DNA of 64,000 nt from Syntrophobacter sp963666995. GTDB taxonomy: Bacteria; Desulfobacterota; Syntrophobacteria; Syntrophobacterales; Syntrophobacteraceae. Where the stretch lies: NCBI GenBank assembly GCA_963666995.1, contig OY762941.1, positions 2,108,001 to 2,172,000 of the forward strand, written 5' to 3'. Below the pieces are notes generated by a model. The model made no database searches and was not told where the DNA came from. It saw only the letters and a list, made by a program, of their open reading frames with translations. Both the position numbers and the translations under genes were made by a program. Shown here one piece after another: positions 36,696-45,260 of the stretch; positions within the stretch are counted from its first letter, which is position 1, and every line of letters starts with the position of its first letter.

Positions 36696-37835
36696 TTAAC
36701 GCAGTACGCTCCCCGAGATAACCATCCTCATGACTTCCGAAGTCCCCTCGTAGATTTCGGTTATCTTGGCGTCGCGGTAGAGACGCTCGACCTTGTGCCC
36801 CTTAATGAACCCGATCCCGCCGTGGACCTGGATCGCCCGGTTCGTCTGGCGGGCCGCCGTTTCGGCCGCGAAAAGCTTGGCCATGGCCGCTTCCTTGCTG
36901 TAGGGCTTTCCCTGGTCGAAGCACCATGCGGCGTAATAGGTAAGGAACCGCGCGGCCTCGACGTCGGTTGCCATATCGGCAAGCATCCACTGGATGGCCT
37001 GAAAGGAGGCGATGGGCTTTCCGAACTGGACCCTTTCCTTTGCGTAGTGGACGGATTCGTCAAGAGCGGCCTGGGCGATGCCCAGGGCCTGCGCGGCAAT
37101 GCCGATCCGGCCCCCGTCAAGGGTCATCATGGCGATCTTAAAGCCCATGCCCTCTCCCCCAAGGAGGTTTTCCTTCGGGATGCGGCAGTCTTTGAGGACG
37201 ACCTCCGAGGTCAGTGCCCCGCGGATGCCCATCTTGTTTAAGTGTTCTCCGGGCTTGATCCCGGGGGTACTTGCGGGAACGATAAAAGCGGTGAGACCCT
37301 TGGGTCCTTTTGATTTGTCAGTGCTCGCAAAGATAATGAAAACGCCCGCCACGGGGGCATTTGAGATAAACATCTTGGTCCCGTTTAAGACGTACTCGTT
37401 TCCGTCAAGGACGGCCGTCGTGGTTCCGGCGGCGACGTCGGTCCCGGCCCCCGGTTCGGTGAGCGCAAAGGAGCCCAGCATTTCCCCCTTGCAAAGCGGG
37501 GTGAGGTATTTTTTCTTCTGTTCCTCGTTTCCGAACTTAAAGAGAGGAAAGCATGCAAGCGAGGTCTGGCATTCGAGGGTAAACCCCGTTGCCGCGCAGG
37601 CGCGGCAGAGTTCTTCCAAAACGATGATGTAGGTGAGATAGTCCGATCCCGCACCGCCGTATTCGGCGGGATAGGGAATGCCGCACCAGTCCTGCTCGGC
37701 AAGCCGCTTCATGTTCTCGGCCGGAAAGCGCGGCAGCATATCGACTTCTTCCGCGATCGGTTCCACGTACTTCTGGCAGAATTCCCTGACACTGGCACGC
37801 ACCAATTGCTGCTCTTCTGTTGGTTGAAAATCCAT
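36696..37835 (-). CDS. acyl-CoA dehydrogenase
   Basis: The 379-residue flavoprotein shows the acyl-CoA dehydrogenase pattern: FALTEPGAGTDVAAGTTTAV, the ITEIYEGTSEVMRMVISGSV C-terminus whose Glu in YEGT is the catalytic base of the short/medium-chain group, and IQVHGGIGFIKGHKVERLYR before it. Its own FAD passes electrons to the ETF encoded just downstream. I used the ATG at 37835, ten bases after a GGAGAAAAG stretch; another ATG is at 37850. Substrate is unknown; the nearby CoA-transferase and MaoC-like gene suggest a short organic acid. Confidence 0.9.
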   Translation of the reverse strand: MDFQPTEEQQLVRASVREFCQKYVEPIAEEVDMLPRFPAENMKRLAEQDWCGIPYPAEYGGAGSDYLTYIIVLEELCRACAATGFTLECQTSLACFPLFKFGNEEQKKKYLTPLCKGEMLGSFALTEPGAGTDVAAGTTTAVLDGNEYVLNGTKMFISNAPVAGVFIIFASTDKSKGPKGLTAFIVPASTPGIKPGEHLNKMGIRGALTSEVVLKDCRIPKENLLGGEGMGFKIAMMTLDGGRIGIAAQALGIAQAALDESVHYAKERVQFGKPIASFQAIQWMLADMATDVEAARFLTYYAAWCFDQGKPYSKEAAMAKLFAAETAARQTNRAIQVHGGIGFIKGHKVERLYRDAKITEIYEGTSEVMRMVISGSVLR

Positions 37836-37880
37836 AATGCTTTTCTCCATTGTCTGTTTTTGTTCGAACAGGGGACTGAT

Positions 37881-37906
37881 ACGGCCGGGGTCTTTTCCCC
37901 GGCCGT
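37881..37906. terminator. perfect GC-rich hairpin between acyl-CoA dehydrogenase and MFS genes
   Basis: ACGGCCGGGG (37881-37890) pairs fully with CCCCGGCCGT (37897-37906) around a TCTTTT loop. It sits between MFS and dehydrogenase in an otherwise continuous gene set on the minus strand. No U-tract follows on that strand, so partial attenuation or transcript stabilisation is more likely than full termination. Confidence 0.55.
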
Positions 37907-37972
37907 CAAGACCTTCTTTTCCCGAAAGTCAGCGCCTGCGAACCGCACGCGCTATATGAAAAAAATTGTCTT

Positions 37973-39331
37973 CTATGCGGCCGGCTCGACCTGCGCCGCC
38001 ATCGACGCCATTTTTTCCCTGGATGGAACAAGTATTACGAGGATAAAACCGATTACCGCAAGTGCCGCTATGAAGACCCATGCCCAGGTATACGAAGCCC
38101 CGGCTTCGGTCTTCACAACCAGCCTGCTCATGACCAGCGGGGCGCCCGCGGCGCCGATGAAGTAGCCGATTGCGTTGATGATCCCGAGTGCCTTGGCGTG
38201 TACTTCCGGGCTGAAGATTTCCGCCGGCCAGGAAAACCATGCGCCCCAGCTACAGTTTGCAAAAAAACCGCATGCAGACAGAGTCAGGAGCAGCGCGACA
38301 GGGCTCACTCCTTTCTGGAAGAATGCGAAGAGCAGAAGAAACGGGATAACGCCAAGATACGAAATGGCAATTATGGGTTTGCGCTTCCCCTTGAAGAATG
38401 TGTCGCTGAAACGTGATCCCACAAACGACCCTATCACCCCGCCGCCAAAATAGGTTGCCGACCACCACCCCATTGCATTGAGATTGAAATCGAACGTCTC
38501 TTTCAAATACAGGGGAATCCAGCTCAGGGCCGCCCATGCCAATGCCTGGATGACAATATATGCGATGCATATTTGAACCCATCCCGGGGTGCTCATGATT
38601 TTCCCGATCGAGATTCTTTGTGCGGCGATCTTGGCCTGGCTGATGTTTCCCTTTCTGACTTCTTCCAGGGTGTAAACACCACTGGCTATTTCGTCTTCAT
38701 AGCTCTCGGTGATCTCATCGGGCGGCAGGCCTTTCTTTTGCTCGGGCCTGTCAAATATCCATACCGCTATGCACAGCAACGGCGCGATACCGATCAACGC
38801 AGCAATGGTGAATATCGGGCGCCAGCTTCCCAGTGCGGTCACCAGGGCCGTCACAATCACCGGCGCGTATGCAGGGGTCAATATCCATGCATAAGACAAT
38901 GCCGATTGCGCCTGCGCCCTTTGCCGTTTTGCAAACCAGCGGACAAGGATCCTCGAACTCGGTACGAATTCAGTGGCACAGAGTATTCCAAACACTATTT
39001 GCCGGAAGTACCATTCATTTATACTGGTGATATGGGCCATCCACCATGTCGAAAGACTCCATGCCACGATTGAAAACATCAGGACCCGCCTTGCGCCGAA
39101 CTTGTCGGTAATGGCCCCTACCACAGCCTGCATGGGACCGTAAAACGCAAGCATCAAAAACGTGCCGTTGCCATATTGCGCATAAGAGATGCCGAGTTCT
39201 TTCATCATAGGCGACGCGACCACACCCAGGGATACCCTGTCAAAATACTGGACACTGTAACAAAAGGTAAGCACGGCAGCCACCCAATACCTGTATTTCC
39301 ACCAGCCTTCACTAACCGTAGCGGTCGTCAT
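37973..39331 (-). CDS. MFS transporter (anion:cation symporter type)
   Basis: The 452-residue protein has about 12 membrane helices and the MFS motif in the loop after helix 2 (GAITDKFGARRVLMF). YFDRVSLGVVASPMMKELG at the start and the WFAKRQRAQAQSA loop are typical of the ACS family, which imports hexuronates, tartrate, phthalate or similar organic anions. It is placed directly upstream of acyl-CoA dehydrogenase and fix genes, so it probably imports the acid that the pathway activates and oxidises. Confidence 0.85.
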   Translation of the reverse strand: MTTATVSEGWWKYRYWVAAVLTFCYSVQYFDRVSLGVVASPMMKELGISYAQYGNGTFLMLAFYGPMQAVVGAITDKFGARRVLMFSIVAWSLSTWWMAHITSINEWYFRQIVFGILCATEFVPSSRILVRWFAKRQRAQAQSALSYAWILTPAYAPVIVTALVTALGSWRPIFTIAALIGIAPLLCIAVWIFDRPEQKKGLPPDEITESYEDEIASGVYTLEEVRKGNISQAKIAAQRISIGKIMSTPGWVQICIAYIVIQALAWAALSWIPLYLKETFDFNLNAMGWWSATYFGGGVIGSFVGSRFSDTFFKGKRKPIIAISYLGVIPFLLLFAFFQKGVSPVALLLTLSACGFFANCSWGAWFSWPAEIFSPEVHAKALGIINAIGYFIGAAGAPLVMSRLVVKTEAGASYTWAWVFIAALAVIGFILVILVPSREKMASMAAQVEPAA

Positions 39332-39761
39332 CCTTTGTACCTCCTCTTTGGGGGAGTTCGTCTATACAATTTGAAAATCAATCAAATGCATCATGGATTC
39401 ATTGCCGCTTTTATCCTGAAATTGATGTAATTCAAATCTTACTCTTATCGCTAACCAGGTATATCAATGAACGTTGTTGGAACACTAAACACCCTTCACT
39501 GTTTGAAGTAAAGCTGCCGCCTGCTGATGTGCCGTCCCTCAAGCGTACAAATATACTCTGTTGACCTTTTGCCTCTCCATCATCCCACTATCCCTTCGCT
39601 TTTCCCTTGTTGAGAAACTCAAGGGACGCAACATCAGGCGGTCTTTCACTCAGTGGGCAAGTTCCGAGGGCCTTTTCGCTCCTCCCTGTGCAGGCCTGCC
39701 GCAACCTTATCCAGGCACCCTGCCTGCAATCCTGCCGCTGAGAAGAAGGTATTTTGGGTAT
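39332..39761. other. intergenic region between MFS and CoA-transferase genes
   Basis: The 430-base stretch is notably A+T-richer near the MFS start (39360-39560), as expected for a promoter region of the MFS-fix operon. I do not see a strong sigma-70 or sigma-54 consensus. No gene is supported. Confidence 0.55.
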
Positions 39762-41093
39762 CTAATGTTTATTGTTGTAACGCCAGATCCCCATTTCCTG
39801 CGCGTTCCCGATCAGTTCTTCCCGGAAATCCGGATGGGCGATGGAAATCAAAGCCTCCGCCCTTTGCCATAAAGATTTGCCTTTCAGGGTGGCAATCCCG
39901 TACTCGGTCACGATGCTGGGGGCCATCCCGCGATGGATGGTCACCGCCGAACCGAGTTCCAGGGTCGGCCTGATCCGGGAGAACATCTTGCCGTTCTTGC
40001 TGTAGGTCGAAGTCATACAGATAAAGCCCTTTCCGCCTTTGGACCTGAAGGCGCCCAGGGCAAAACAGATGGAACCGCCGGTGCCGCTGATGTGCCGGAC
40101 GCCGGAAGATTCCGAGTTTATCTGCCCGAAAAGATCCACGTCGATGCAATTGTTGATCGAGACGAATTTGTCCAGGCGGCCTATCACGGCGGGGTCGTTG
40201 GTATAGTTGACCGGCAGGAAAAGGCACATTGAGTTGTTGTCGATGAAGTCGTAGGTTTTTTTGGTTCCGAGCGCGAAGGTACTGACTATTTTATACTTGT
40301 CTATGTTCTTTCTCGCCCCTGTCACCCGTCCTTTCTCGACCATGTCCACCATTGAGTCGACGAACATTTCGGTGTGGATTCCGACGTCCTTCAGATCGGA
40401 ATTTGCGATCATTTCCCCAACCGCATTCGGCATGCCGCCAATGCCCAGTTGCAGGCAGCAGCCGTCTTCGAGTTGCCCCATGATCAACGACGCAATCTTG
40501 ATGTCAATCTCATTGGGCTTGGCGGCAGGTATCTCTGCGACCGGATAGTCGGCTTCCACGATATAATCGACCCTGGAGATGTGGATGGACTCCTCCTGAC
40601 CAAGGCAACGCGGAATGTTCGGGTTGACTTCGAGTACGATCGTCTTGGCACTTTCGCACATGGCCATGGTGTGAGAGACCTGTGGCCCGAAGTTGAAATA
40701 CCCGTGCTTGTCCATGGGTGTCGCCGGGATCATGACAACATTCACGTCGATGCAACTCCGATAGTACTCGGGCAGTTCATGGTAAACGACGGGGATATAT
40801 GAACAGAGCCCCTGATCGCACAGCTTGCGCTCATAGCCGCTGAACTGCCAGCCGTTATAGGTAAAATGTTCCCTCGTGTTATCGACCTTCGTCACTTCCG
40901 GGATTCCGGTAGCACGGGTACAGTTGCGGATCTTTACATCCGTGAGTTCATCTTTTCGCGCGGCGAGGGCCTTGTCCAGGACGACCACGGAGCCGGAAAA
41001 CGAGCCGTATTCAACCCAGTCGCCCGATTTTACCACCTTTACCGCTTCTTCCGCCGTAACCAGTTTTCGTTTGTATTCCTCTGTGTAGTCCAT
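39762..41093 (-). CDS. CoA-transferase, acetyl-CoA hydrolase/transferase family (second copy in window)
   Basis: The 443-residue protein is a second member of the 4-hydroxybutyrate/butyryl-CoA:acetate CoA-transferase family, diverged from the one at 13975. Motifs are LQLGIGGMPNAVGEM, GIHTEMFVDS (whose Glu I take as catalytic) and GQINSESSGV...ISGTGG. It probably activates an imported acid by taking CoA from acetyl-CoA or another thioester. I chose the ATG at 41093, eleven bases after GGAG; the frame can start at a GTG 12 bases earlier, which sits on top of that ribosome site. Confidence 0.87.
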   Translation of the reverse strand: MDYTEEYKRKLVTAEEAVKVVKSGDWVEYGSFSGSVVVLDKALAARKDELTDVKIRNCTRATGIPEVTKVDNTREHFTYNGWQFSGYERKLCDQGLCSYIPVVYHELPEYYRSCIDVNVVMIPATPMDKHGYFNFGPQVSHTMAMCESAKTIVLEVNPNIPRCLGQEESIHISRVDYIVEADYPVAEIPAAKPNEIDIKIASLIMGQLEDGCCLQLGIGGMPNAVGEMIANSDLKDVGIHTEMFVDSMVDMVEKGRVTGARKNIDKYKIVSTFALGTKKTYDFIDNNSMCLFLPVNYTNDPAVIGRLDKFVSINNCIDVDLFGQINSESSGVRHISGTGGSICFALGAFRSKGGKGFICMTSTYSKNGKMFSRIRPTLELGSAVTIHRGMAPSIVTEYGIATLKGKSLWQRAEALISIAHPDFREELIGNAQEMGIWRYNNKH

Positions 41094-41167
41094 AGAATAT
41101 GTCACTCCTCAGGAAGCTTTTCCAACTCGCGGTGGAGCATTCACAATTGCTGTCAGGCGGTGATCGT

Positions 41168-42052
41168 TTATACGGTTGCCTTCAGGTAACCATAGGTCAC
41201 GGCGACTTTTCCCGTTGTTTCGTTCAAGAGCTGCCAGAAGAGTTCCAGGATGCCGTTCGATGCCTTCCGCTCAAACAACTGAACTTTCAGGTTGTTATTG
41301 GCGAACACCATGCCTGTGAATTTGCCGGCGATAGCCTTCACGCGCGTGGGATCTCCACCCAGTTCGCGATTGATGACCTCGCGGACTCCGAGTGCCAAGT
41401 TGGCCGACCCGTGCAAGACATTGCTGGGAAGCCCAACCGAGTGAGCGAATTTCGGCGAAGTGTGAATGGCAAAGGTCAGGGCGTTGCAGCCGTCATAGAC
41501 ATACGGCAGTGCCTGACCGGCAAAAACAGGGGATTCCCATACCGGGTTCCCGACGTATTTTGTTTTCTGGTATTCCGGCAGTGAACCCGTTCCGCCGTCG
41601 GGACATTCCACTCCCCGCAGCATGGAACCGATCCATTCGGTGTGGTAGGGGTTTCCGTCCAGATCCTCAACCGTCTGCTTGTGAACGATCTGAGTCCCGG
41701 CCCGTTGCGGGAGCATGGCCGAAATCTCGGTTTTGATGCGAATCTTTGTGGTCGGCTGAATGAGCCGTTTGATGTCCAGATACTCGGTGTAGTGCATCAA
41801 CTGGTCCCAGACTTCCTGGGGGTAAGGCAAATCGACGTAGTCTTCCTTTTTAATGAGAATGATCGGCCAACACAGATTGACGGCGAACATCGGCGGGGCA
41901 AAGATTCCACCTTTCCGTTCGTCATCCACATAGAAAGGGTTCATGTCATCCAGAGAAGCAGCGTAGTTCGTGGTATCACGCCAGGTAATTTCTTTGATCT
42001 CTTCCTTCCAGGGCACACCGACAAATTTTGAATCAATGGTCAACTTACTCAT
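41168..42052 (-). CDS. MaoC-like double hot-dog hydratase/dehydratase
   Basis: The 294-residue protein fits two hot-dog folds. The N-terminal half has ITWRDTTNYAASLDDMNPFY and GIFAPPMFAVNL, and the C-terminal half has DGCNALTFAIHTSPKFAHSV followed by GLPSNVLHG, the MaoC hydratase pattern with the catalytic His. These enzymes hydrate enoyl-CoA or dehydrate beta-hydroxyacyl-CoA. With the CoA-transferase 75 bases downstream and acyl-CoA dehydrogenase beyond, it likely handles the enoyl-CoA step. The N-terminal half resembles the DUF (FAS1-like dehydratase) found in such genes. Confidence 0.8.
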   Translation of the reverse strand: MSKLTIDSKFVGVPWKEEIKEITWRDTTNYAASLDDMNPFYVDDERKGGIFAPPMFAVNLCWPIILIKKEDYVDLPYPQEVWDQLMHYTEYLDIKRLIQPTTKIRIKTEISAMLPQRAGTQIVHKQTVEDLDGNPYHTEWIGSMLRGVECPDGGTGSLPEYQKTKYVGNPVWESPVFAGQALPYVYDGCNALTFAIHTSPKFAHSVGLPSNVLHGSANLALGVREVINRELGGDPTRVKAIAGKFTGMVFANNNLKVQLFERKASNGILELFWQLLNETTGKVAVTYGYLKATV

Positions 42053-42292
42053 TACAATCCTCCCCTTTGATGCTCATCAGGCAATGTTGTTATTATTCAA
42101 CCGGTTCTGTCATTAGCTTATTGCGAATGGCGTGCCAGATAAAAAAGCTTGAGATATCAATAGGAAGGACAATGGAGAGAGGGGGAGTCTTTTTTGGAAT
42201 GCGTGATTCTAAGCAAAGCGCCGGACATTGTGTCGAGATTGCTACACCGCGGAAAATGCCTGATACCAATTTGCGTTCAAGAAATAACAGGT

Positions 42293-42445
42293 GATGTTTC
42301 TCAGGAGCGTGGGGAACTGCGTCCCCCCCACCCCCACGCCGCTATGCGGCTTTCTGTGGCGCTGCGGCGGCGCCCCGCAAAATGCGGGGCAGCCGCCGCG
42401 AGCGCCGAGCGCTCGGCCTCACGCGCTTGCGCGCGTGGCCGAAAT
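42293..42445 (+). repeat. family D repeat, copy D2 with an inserted block of hairpins
   Basis: GATGTTTCTCAGGAGCGTGG begins the element as in copy D1 (5435). Inside it, where D1 continues directly, there is a block of three hairpins: GCGGCGGC..GCCGCCGC (42364-42399), the palindrome GCCGAGCGCTCGGC (42404-42417) and CACGCGC..GCGCGTG (42420-42437). The flanking GCGCTGCGG and CCGAAA match the D1 sequence on both sides of the insertion. Confidence 0.7.
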
Positions 42446-42465
42446 CCGGGGGGCGCGGAGGAACG

Positions 42466-42676
42466 GCCTGTTGCCCAAACGGAATCCGGGTGGAAATGAG
42501 CCGTTTGTCCAGCACCGTCACCCCGGCGAAAGACGGGGTCCAGTGGTGTTAATTGGAATTATACAATAATTTCAAAGAGTCTGGATTCCGGCCTCCGCCG
42601 GAATGACGAATCCTGGTTACGCTCGTTCCCACGCTCCTGCGTGGGAATGCAGACACTTTTCCTTTGGGCAACAGCC
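42466..42676 (+). repeat. family A MITE-like repeat, copy A6
   Basis: This is a complete copy with GGCCTGTTGCCCAAACGG at the left and TTTGGGCAACAGCC at the right, oriented as A1, with the CCCACGCTCCTGCGTGGG arm. It is flanked by D2 on the left and C3 on the right, so three repeat families are stacked between two genes (42053-42842). Confidence 0.85.
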
Positions 42677-42678
42677 CG

Positions 42679-42716
42679 TGAATCATTCCCCCGCTCTCTT
42701 GGGGGTTATCTTATCT
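42679..42716 (+). repeat. family C short hairpin repeat, copy C3
   Basis: GAATCATTCCCCCGCTCTCT then TGGGGGTTATCTTATCTC; the CCCCC and GGGGG arms form a short hairpin. It directly follows the right end of family A copy A6, as C2 follows A4. The rest of this gap up to 42842 has no gene. Confidence 0.6.
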
Positions 42717-42842
42717 CGGTCGCAAAATGGTATGATTCAGCAGTGGACCTTGAGCTATTTTCAGGTTGGTTCCGGGAGCAGGGACAACCGCGGCCGGCGG
42801 GAGGACAGAGGGCGGCCGGATCGGATTATAGAGGTTACCCGT

Positions 42843-43364
42843 TCAAAATCCCGCGAACAATTCCACGCAGATGTAGTTGTAGCAGGCAATGCCGACGCGG
42901 CTGAAATCCGGGCTGGTGATGTTCTTGCGATGGCTGCTGCTGTTCATGAAATTCCTGTGAATGACTTCAGCGCTGCTATCCCCCAGCGACAGGTTTTCTC
43001 CCGCGAAACGGACCTGTGCGCGATAGCAGGAATAGACGTACCTCCAGGCGGGATTCTTGCCGGTCTTCGGGTCCTCATGCGCGAAGTAACGCTGGTCCCC
43101 GGAATGCCTGTCCATCTGTTCCACCATGTACCTGGCGCGCCTGAACGCCTGCCGGGCAAGGCAGTCGTCCCACCTGAGACGCCTGTTTTCGTGGTTTACC
43201 AGTTCATAAATCCGCCGGGCTTTATCCTGTTGAACTTCGTCGGGCTCGCTCGCCCCCCTTTTCGAAGGGGAAGGGGGAACAGGCCGCGCGTGGGCCGTCC
43301 ATGAATATCCGATGCATGCCGACAGGAACAGCAGAAGAAAACTGAAAGCGATCCTTCTCATCAT
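42843..43364 (-). CDS. CAP-domain (SCP-like) secreted protein, probable lipoprotein
   Basis: The 173-residue protein begins MMRRIAFSFLLLFLSAC, a signal peptide ending in a lipobox (LSAC), so it may be a lipoprotein. The rest is a CAP/SCP domain: YELVNHENRRLRWDDCLARQ, HEDPKTGKNPAW, RFAGENLSLGDSSAEVIHR and SSHRKNITSPDFSRVGIACY, with the GEN and HR(K)N motifs. Bacterial CAP proteins act in the envelope, often unknown in function. I used the ATG at 43364 with AAGG upstream; the frame extends to 43625 without typical sequence. Confidence 0.8.
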   Translation of the reverse strand: MMRRIAFSFLLLFLSACIGYSWTAHARPVPPSPSKRGASEPDEVQQDKARRIYELVNHENRRLRWDDCLARQAFRRARYMVEQMDRHSGDQRYFAHEDPKTGKNPAWRYVYSCYRAQVRFAGENLSLGDSSAEVIHRNFMNSSSHRKNITSPDFSRVGIACYNYICVELFAGF

Positions 43365-43555
43365 TATTGCCTTACCTCGGTGTCGGTGTTCTTCGGTTTG
43401 ACCGTGGGGGAGGCTACCAAAAAATTCAACCCGTGTCTCGACAAATTGAACGAAGGAGAAAAACGGCGCGAGTGTATTGCGGCTGGGCGCACATCTACGG
43501 GAACATCTCGCAGATGTGCGGGTGCAGAGAGAAGCCGTCCCGTCCGCTCGGGACT

Positions 43556-43966
43556 TCAGGCTTCCGATTTGATTCGCTTCAGGATTCTTTCCATCTCCCC
43601 GGTCGGATATGGCTTCCCGGGCCATGACGTGAAGAAGCCGTCGTGGACATGCCTCGGAATCAGATGAAAATGGATGTGATCGATCAACTGTCCCGCGGAC
43701 CGATGGTTATTCTGTATGAGATTCATCCCCGATGCGCCCATGCCGCGCACAACCGCTTTGGCGATCTTCTTTGCGGCCACGATACACGCCTGAAGCTCTT
43801 CAGCGGGGGTTTCGAAGAGGGTTGCGTAATGGTTTTTCGGGACCACGAGCGTGTGTCCCGGATTGATGGGGTTGATATCGAGGAAACTCAAAACGAAGTC
43901 GTCTTCGTAAACCTTAGCGCAGGGAAGCCTCCCCTTTATGATCTGGCAGAAAATGCAATCCGGCAT
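43556..43966 (-). CDS. HIT family nucleotide-binding hydrolase
   Basis: The 136-residue protein has the histidine triad DHIHFHLIPRH near the C-terminus and the N-terminal CIFCQIIKG, like Hint/HIT proteins that hydrolyse nucleoside phosphoramidates. The start has GGAGG nine bases upstream of the ATG at 43966. Confidence 0.92.
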   Translation of the reverse strand: MPDCIFCQIIKGRLPCAKVYEDDFVLSFLDINPINPGHTLVVPKNHYATLFETPAEELQACIVAAKKIAKAVVRGMGASGMNLIQNNHRSAGQLIDHIHFHLIPRHVHDGFFTSWPGKPYPTGEMERILKRIKSEA

Positions 43967-44169
43967 GACGGGTCCTCCAGCGGGTGAGAGCGAAATCGAA
44001 CAGCCAAAAAGCCGGGCACGGACCATGAAGCGTTCGAGGGACGCAAACCGCGCCGCATCCCGGCCGGATCGTTCGCTTGAGCAAGAACGGGATCGTGTCT
44101 AAACTACCAGAGATGGTGTGTCGTGTAAAGAACGCTCGGACGGCCGCCGCGAACGCATGGGAGGTGCCC

Positions 44170-44203
44170 GGGAATCATTCCCCCGCTCATTTTGGGGGAT
44201 GTC
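44170..44203 (+). repeat. family C short hairpin repeat, copy C4
   Basis: GGAATCATTCCCCCGCTCAT then TTTGGGGGATG; CCCCC and GGGGG can pair. It is downstream of pyrD, in the 300-base gap before the HIT gene, and could serve as a terminator for pyrD on the minus strand. Confidence 0.6.
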
Positions 44204-44267
44204 TCGACTATCGTCCCGAACGCAACTCAGTACGGAGCGAGGCCCATTAAGATGTGTTCCCCGCCTG

Positions 44268-45260
44268 TCATGAAAGATCGAGCATCCCGCACGCTTCCTG
44301 GGCGAATGGGAAAAGGCATTCCGTGTCGAGCGTTCCGATGTATTCCTCGATCGTCTCCATCTTCTGAAACCGCAGGAACCGTTCGATCCCTTCAATGATC
44401 CCGATGCTTGCCGAAGGTTCGATGAAGTTGGCCGTCCCCACCTGAACGGCCCTTGCCCCCAGCAGGAGGAATTCCAGCGCATCCGCGGCGGTCACGATCC
44501 CGCCCAATCCGATGACCGGGCAGTCGACGGAGCGGAGCACTTCGTAGACGCACCGGAGCGCAATGGGTTTTATGGCCGGGCCCGAAAGGCCTCCGACGAT
44601 GTTTGCAAGCTTCGGGCGGCGCGAAAAGATGTCAACCGCCATGGCCGCGACCGTGTTGATGCAGGACAGGATATCGCTTCCGGCATCGACGGCGGCCCGG
44701 GCGATTTCGCCGATGCGCGTGACGTTCGGGGTGAGCTTGGTGATGAGCGGAAGCGACGTGGACGACCGGACCGCCGCGACGACCGCCGCCGCCATGGCCG
44801 GATCGGTCCCGAACACCATCCCGCCCTGCTTCACGTTGGGGCAACTGATGTTGATCTCAAGGGCCGCAATCCCCGGAATCCCATCGAGCCGGGACGCCAG
44901 TTCGCCGTATTCTTCGACCGTGTTCCCGAAGATGTTCACGACCACCGTGGCCCGCCGTTCGCGAAGAAAGGGCAGCTTCGCCCGGATGAATTCGTCCACG
45001 CCGACGTTTTCGAGCCCGATGGCGTTGATCATTCCGGAAGGGGTTTCCACAATCCGCGGGGGTGGGTTACCGGGCCTGGGGAAAAGGGAAATGCCCTTTA
45101 CCACTATCGCTCCGATCCGGCCCGGATCGAGAAAATCCGCGTACTCCTCGCCGTAGCCGAAGGTACCCGAAGCGACCATGACCGGGTTTGCGAGCCTGAG
45201 CGGCCCTAGTCGCACGGAAAGATCGGGGGAGGAAGCCGGTGTGTTTGCATCTTCTGCCAT
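44268..45260 (-). CDS. pyrD: dihydroorotate dehydrogenase catalytic subunit, class 1B
   Basis: The 330-residue enzyme oxidises dihydroorotate to orotate in pyrimidine synthesis. It shows NPVMVASGTFGYG, NAIGLENVGVDEF, LEINISCPNVKQGG, LITKLTPNVT, GGLSGPAIKPIALR and GLGGIVTAADALEF, the PyrD FMN- and substrate-binding set. The cysteine in the NISCPN segment is the likely active-site base of class 1B enzymes. The gene overlaps pyrK by 55 bases on the same strand. Class 1B needs PyrK for electron transfer to NAD. Confidence 0.93.
   Translation of the reverse strand: MAEDANTPASSPDLSVRLGPLRLANPVMVASGTFGYGEEYADFLDPGRIGAIVVKGISLFPRPGNPPPRIVETPSGMINAIGLENVGVDEFIRAKLPFLRERRATVVVNIFGNTVEEYGELASRLDGIPGIAALEINISCPNVKQGGMVFGTDPAMAAAVVAAVRSSTSLPLITKLTPNVTRIGEIARAAVDAGSDILSCINTVAAMAVDIFSRRPKLANIVGGLSGPAIKPIALRCVYEVLRSVDCPVIGLGGIVTAADALEFLLLGARAVQVGTANFIEPSASIGIIEGIERFLRFQKMETIEEYIGTLDTECLFPFAQEACGMLDLS

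Noticed and set aside
28319..42052. sigma-54 promoters (TGGCAC...TTGCA) in the fix/CoA region
   Set aside because: I scanned for the consensus on both strands near gene starts and saw no convincing match.
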